A stretch of 64,000 nt of DNA from positions 9,320,001-9,384,000 of the forward strand of contig OW028577.1 in NCBI GenBank assembly GCA_932294295.1. The letters are read 5' to 3'. Both the position numbers and the translations under genes were made by a program. The DNA is from Alitta virens. Lineage: Eukaryota; Annelida; Polychaeta; Phyllodocida; Nereididae. The notes beneath the pieces are model-generated. The model saw only the letters and a list, made by a program, of their open reading frames with translations. It made no database searches and was not told the DNA's origin. Positions 58,818 to 64,000 of the stretch are shown in pieces. Position 1 is the stretch's first letter, and every line of letters begins with the position of its first letter.

Positions 58818-59586
58818 GTCCCATTTTATTGCACACACATAGTAATGTTGTTTATATATTTCTACCATGAACTACAAAGAAACGGTATTGCAAATTTGAA
58901 TTTATTACAACTTGACCATAACAAAACAGACAAAGCAGTTACAGTCATGACTATTGCTCGACTATTGACTACATGTCAGTTTACGAAGCACACAGATCTC
59001 TTTCAGCTACCTTTACACAGACATAAAGTTGCACTTGTAAGTATATATAATATATATAAACTTTCAATTCTGACAGAATTACAAATTTTTTCAGAGCAAC
59101 ATAAGTCTTTGTTCACCTGTGAGATTTCAACCCCAACCATGGGGCCTTCATCAGATAGAATTTAGCAAAACTTTTCGTGAAGCAACTTCATTTAATGTGT
59201 AAAAAAAGTATTATTGCCAAGCCAGAAAAATATCATTTCAGGGATATACATTCATAATGATGATGATGATGATCAGCCATGGTAAAATATCATTTTCATC
59301 CACAGCTTACATTGTGCTTAAGTCATGACATTACAAATTAAAAGATTCAGGGATTTTTTTTTTCTCAATTAATCACATTAATTTTGTTTCATCAATCCAT
59401 TTTAACACAGAAAGATATAAAACAATTGATAGATAAAATTGCCATCACCAAATAATAAATATTTTTATAATATATAAGCTACCCTAAAACAATATAACAT
59501 ATGGATTACTTATGTAGGTGGTCATTAGTAGCACAAACATACAAGATAACAAATATTCAAAGTTCATATTTTCCTATAGCACTTTG

Positions 59587-60573
59587 TCATAGCCATTGTG
59601 ATCCAACTCGGTCCCTTGGTATAAGTCTCAATTCAGAGCCATGCTTAAGGAATATACTACCTGAAAAGTGGATAAAGGTGATAAGAATATAATATGTCTT
59701 TCTTGTACTGAAGCCTTTTGTGCCAAAAATTATTTAAGGGAATTATTTAGTTAATTGCTAATAAATCTTATTATTAAGCTTCTCTATAGTCACTGCCCCC
59801 AACACTTTGAACCGGTGAAAAACACTTTGGCAATACTCGAGATACTTTTTCCTCCAGCCATTTAACCCATGTTTAAGAAAATCCACTAAAATTGGCCAAT
59901 AATCATGTTCATTCAATTTATATTTTGCGAAAAATACTTGCCTGCATTTTGCGCTGGATTAATTCCTATTCCATCATTTGTTATAATTGCACTAGTGGCA
60001 GCTGGAACTTTGAACTGAAAGAAAATTACATTGATTATAAAAATAATTATCAATGGTGACTTATAAATAAAATATAATCATGGCCTATATAAAGGCTTAA
60101 TATACGTAATTAATAGTTTTATGAAGAGTGAGAAATCGACTAACCTCCTCAGCAGCAAATTTCAAAACTGCTGTGAAAGGTGTTGCCTCAGGAACACTCA
60201 GCCTGTAAGAGAACATAATGGCACATTTAAATTTTAATGCAATACATCATGTATAATTTTTGTTAATAGAATGAATGTCAAACAGCTCACAGCATATCAA
60301 CAGCATTGACGTGAACAAATTTCATTCACTTTTTACAGAGGTAACTGTTACCACATGTGTCACAGATGACGTGTGATGTGTCACACTGACTGAGACTAGT
60401 GTACGAGACCATTCACACAACAATACGTACACTTTGTATGGAAGTTTAGGATCAGATGTAAGCGTTATCTTGAACGTAACTTTCGACCTGCAATGAAACA
60501 AATATCGCAGATTAGCAATATGTCTCAAAACCACACAATGAATCAGGAATCCTTAAAATTGTCTCGCTTACAT
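59587..60573 (-). CDS. UFM1: UFM1, ubiquitin-fold modifier 1, complete
   Basis: Small modifier conjugated by UBA5/UFC1/UFL1, with a role in ER protein quality control. Exons: start AT at 60572-60573, then 60431-60487, 60145-60202, 59942-60014 and 59587-59660 (stop TGA). The total is 264 nt, 87 aa. The sequence runs [57 protein letters not shown], then [17 protein letters not shown]. The mature form would end at Gly83, as in human, after removal of the SQWL tail by a UFSP protease. The last exon (74 nt) is too short for ORF calling. Oddities are a start codon split across an intron and a GC donor at 59940-59941. It is tail-to-tail with CORO7. Confidence 0.93.
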
Positions 60574-60903
60574 TTTTGGTTTTTGCCAAATCGTCAACAG
60601 GAAATAGTAACACTGGTGTAACTGTTTTCTTATCTTCCAGATGGCGCTTTAGCAGTGCCGTGGCGCCGCCTATTTTTTATTGTGTCAAAATTAAAATATG
60701 CTGATGACGTCAGTGTTGCCTTCAACTCTGGCCAGAGATCTTTTCACTGGTAGAGAGAACTTTAGTGAGCACTGCTGCACCGCGCCCATGGGCATCAGGT
60801 CAATAACCTTTGTAATTTCTTTGGTCCACACGTGATTCAGCAAAAATATAGGGCAATTGGTACGAAAGACTATGGCAATTAATTTTGTAAGCAGCAATAT
60901 ATC

Positions 60904-60949
60904 ACTGGCGGATCCAGCCATGACTCTACGGGGGGGGGGGGGGGGGGGT
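60904..60949 (+). repeat. GGCGGATCCAG / poly-G terminal repeat, another copy
   Basis: CACTGGCGGATCCAGCCATG followed by ACTCTACG and a G run of about 18. Same family as 15598 and 17046-17272. Confidence 0.5.
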
Positions 60950-61489
60950 TTGGTTAGGCAAAATATGTCAGTCATTCCATAGGCCACGTTGAGACACAAC
61001 GAATTGGGGTCTATGGGGGGTAGATGGAGTGTCATCTTCTTGTAAAGTGGCGATTTCGCAAATAAATTGGACTACCACATAAATAAACCACTCAAGTTTG
61101 TGTAGAAGATTTTTTTATTTTGAAGGAAAATTTTACAACACCAAATTTAACAGCCAAGTGGCAAGAAAATCTGTTTATTTGCCATTTTGTACTAAGCATC
61201 ATGGGCGATCAAAGATAAGTTGACCTTTTTAGTATAAATTGCATACATTTTGTTTATTTCATGTTAAAGTTTGAAAAAAAAAAAGTCTTTACAATTTTCA
61301 GAAAGTTACAGTGCAGCAGCCTTAAATTAATAAAGTACATTCAGATCCGAAATCATTTATGACATATTTCTAACCCTTGAGCAGTGAACGAAATTCGAAA
61401 TGGGTTTTTGTTATCATCAATGTCTGTCTGACGGGCGGCCGGAGGGGCGGCCGGGCGTAACCCTTTCGTTCCACACACCTACATGCTTT

Positions 61490-62210
61490 GGTCATTATAT
61501 GTCTAAAATAGTGTAGTGGTGCCTTTTGGGCATGGCCATACTAAGGGCAAAATAGGGAAAATTCCATACTTTTTCAAACCTCCATACAAAAGACAAGTGC
61601 TACGTAGCTACTTACCTTACATGAATGAAATTGTCAATAACATATCTAAATTATAGTATTTTCACTTTTCAAACTTCATTTTGATATTCGTTTCATGCTG
61701 ATTACATAATAATGCTAAAAAAATTGTGTTTCCGGAGCAGAACTCTATAGACTATACCCTGACAACATTTTATATGTTATTACTCTATATATATAGCTTA
61801 GCTGTGCATTTTGACACATTGACATGTCTCAGCTGTGTTTGAAAATATTAAGAGAAAATGAAAAAAACATTTCCATTTCCAGAGCAAGAATCAGACACTA
61901 CTGCACCTACATGCATACAAAACTGAATAAGAATATGTCTAAAATAGTGTAGATACCTTTTTGGGGTTTCATGACCATTAATGACAGATAATTTTATATT
62001 AATAAGGAAAATATGAAAATTTTGTACTCTTTCAAACCCTCATATCAATGACTCTATGATCCTTACATCAGTAATATTTTGTCTAGATTATAGTACTTTC
62101 ACTTTTAAGCTTCATTTTGACATTTGTTTCATCCTTCCTTTTTTTTTCTTCACAATAATGGAAAATCTGGAAAAAAATGCTAAAAATTGTGTTGCTTCCT
62201 TCATATTCCT
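61490..62210. repeat. Diverged tandem duplication, period about 430-440 bp
   Basis: ATGTCTAAAATAGTGTAG occurs at about 61499 and 61936. It is followed in both copies by a CTTTTTCAAACC / CTCTTTCAAACC block, ATTATAGTA(T/C)TTTCACTTTT, a TTCATTTTGA..TT(C/T)GTTTCAT block and AATGCTAAAAA..TTGTGTT. The 75-codon ORF at 62056-62283 lies within it and is probably not a gene. Confidence 0.6.
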
Positions 62211-62283
62211 AAGCATCCCACACTTAGCAATGACAGCCGTAAATGTGGTACAATTCATGTGCATACAATTATTAAATATTTGA

Positions 62284-64000
62284 TCGCAGTATTGCCATGC
62301 TCAACCCATTCAAGAGTTTTTGTTTATAATTAGCAATTTCATAATAATTAGTTGCAAAATGATCTATACACCTGTAAAGTGTTCGGTTATAAATACTAAT
62401 TTAAATGCCATAGATTTAATGCAAAACAGCAACCCAACAATTCAGTAACTGTTGAAAAGAATATGGCAATTGATAAATATAAACAGCGAGCAAATTTTTT
62501 TTTACTTATAAAGGCATTGAAATGGGTGTTTTAAGTATCATTCCGTACTAAATAAACCTGTACAATTCGTATTTGTATTTAGACTTTATTTATTTAAATA
62601 CAAGTAAATACAAACCTTAAAAATTCCTTTTGTATAAAATTATACCCAACATCTTTATGTGGCATAACATTGTTGCTGAATTTCATATTTTTAAATGATA
62701 ATCTTAGTTGTAAATTAGTTAAGGGATTCTAGCGAACTGAATACTCCTTATTGTGCATAAAATCTTTGAAACAGAACAATTAAATAGGAGGAAAAGGATA
62801 GACAATACTTTTTATGCTCACTTTGCTTTACTCTGAACAGAATGGATTGTTGTTAATACAGGGTTCCCTGCAGGTTTACCTTCATAAGAAGTAAGATAAT
62901 TGTAAAACATTATAATATCATGCGCACATGAAAAATGAGACCACTAATATAGAAATATACACCAATATTTTTAATTTCATCGTTCAAAAAACAATCAGGG
63001 TATTGGCTATTAAGAAATAAAATAAACGCAGTTCTTGTGTATTTAAAGAAAGTTCATAATTTCTATTCATTCATATTTACCAAATGATCTGAATATACAA
63101 TGTCGATGTTAATATCCAAGTATATTTGCATCAAAATAAGACAATGTAAGACTTAGTGGACAAAAGTAAGACTTAACACGGGCCTTACTTTTTACAAAAA
63201 TAAAGTAAGACTTTATCAGACTTTATAATGACCCACAGGATCACTGTATTATTTCACACTTAACAGAATATAATAAACAAATGTAGAAATTCAGTTAAAA
63301 CAAATAGGACATCTTGAAATCTAATTAGCATTGTGTAACAGGCATTGTTTCGGTTCATCGCACAAACTATATAAACACTCAAGAAATAATATTTTTCCAA
63401 ATTTTGTGAAACTTAGCAGCGATATGTCAGTGTGGCTATCACAAGGTACCACCACTAGGCTAACTAGGCCATATAGAGTGTTACTGTATAAAATTTCATT
63501 AAGGTAAGTGCATTAGTGTTCGAGTTCAGCTCTAGAAACGAAAGTGTGTTAGAGTTCTATATTAGGGTTGTTGGAGTATCCACCTCAGATTTGAGGTTGG
63601 ACAGATAAACTTGTGGGAACTCTGTTATGCCCCTATTTAAGGTATATGATGTTTGTTTCTCTTTTCTAAAATTTTACTCGATCATTTTATGATAGAACCA
63701 GTATTTTCATAAATGTGTAAACAATTTACATATATGACATTTTCATGATTGACAAGTGATTTTTGTTCTCATTCTCCTGCTGCCATGTTTGTTTTGTTGA
63801 CACAATGCATTGTGGGTCAATTAATAATTTTTTTAATTTTGTGAAAATATGGCCTGTCACATACTGAAAAGTAACTTATCATTGTAAGCATAAAAATAAA
63901 ATACATGTTTTCCAGAGAAAATTTTTTTTCTCCAAATATTGAATGATTATATATATATGCTTTTATTGACAGAGTAATATTGAAAGTCCTGAATACGAGG
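62284..64000. other. Unassigned AT-rich DNA to the window end
   Basis: No coding frame, RNA gene or clear repeat structure recognised. There is a short AGTAAGACTT repetition near 63145-63200. Confidence 0.4.

Noticed and set aside
58546..59165. ORFs of 83 and 131 aa after CORO7
   Set aside because: They fall in the CORO7 3'UTR and AT-rich spacer, and show no domain or splice support.
59771..59889. Minus-strand frame reading [13 protein letters not shown], resembling the UFM1 last exon
   Set aside because: Only FLKHG matches. The true last exon at 59587-59660 carries [17 protein letters not shown] in the right phase with a good acceptor.
1..64000. CRISPR arrays, prokaryotic operons, rRNA genes
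   Set aside because: None seen. Gene structure is purely eukaryotic and the motif arrays at 25-27 kb are degenerate transposon repeats.

Overview
This window is animal nuclear DNA. It has AT-rich, intron-dense genes with GT..AG introns and several unrelated transposon families. All six protein-coding genes are conserved housekeeping genes. Protein similarity and intron style suggest a marine invertebrate, but I cannot name the phylum. No operons, CRISPR arrays or prokaryotic features were seen. I rebuilt the exons by hand from conserved protein motifs and splice signals. Each of the five genes that is complete here gives an uninterrupted frame divisible by three.

Layout. (1) 369-8422 (+): the 3' part of DAP3 (mitochondrial ribosomal protein mS29), with introns full of small TIR elements and a tRNA-derived SINE. 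(2) 10405-15257 (-): complete EEF2, 842 aa, with a TOP-like start and a first coding exon that carries only ATG. (3) 18095-35444 (-): complete PFAS (FGAM synthase), 24 coding exons, 1350 aa. One 8.15 kb intron holds a decayed DIRS-type tyrosine-recombinase retrotransposon split by a tRNA-Gly-like SINE, plus a TTAA-flanked element nested between repeat arrays. (4) About 35700-40167 (+): a CR1/L2-like LINE with two intact ORFs, just upstream of and antisense to PFAS. (5) 42723-48118 (-): DNAJA3 (Tid1), with two phase-matched alternative last exons. (6) 49542-58479 (+): complete CORO7, 26 coding exons, 932 aa, head-to-head with DNAJA3. (7) 59587-60573 (-): UFM1, 87 aa, tail-to-tail with CORO7, whose start codon appears to be split by an intron. 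From about 60.6 kb to the end I see only repeats and unassigned AT-rich DNA.

The genes do not form a pathway. They cover mitochondrial translation, cytosolic translation, purine synthesis, mitochondrial chaperoning, Golgi/actin trafficking and UFMylation. The points of most interest are the CORO7/DNAJA3 divergent pair (also adjacent in human), the alternative DNAJA3 C-termini, the split UFM1 start codon, an apparent excess of GC-AG introns (four in about 78), the intact LINE, and the stacked transposons in the PFAS intron. I found no clear evidence of a wholly new biological system.
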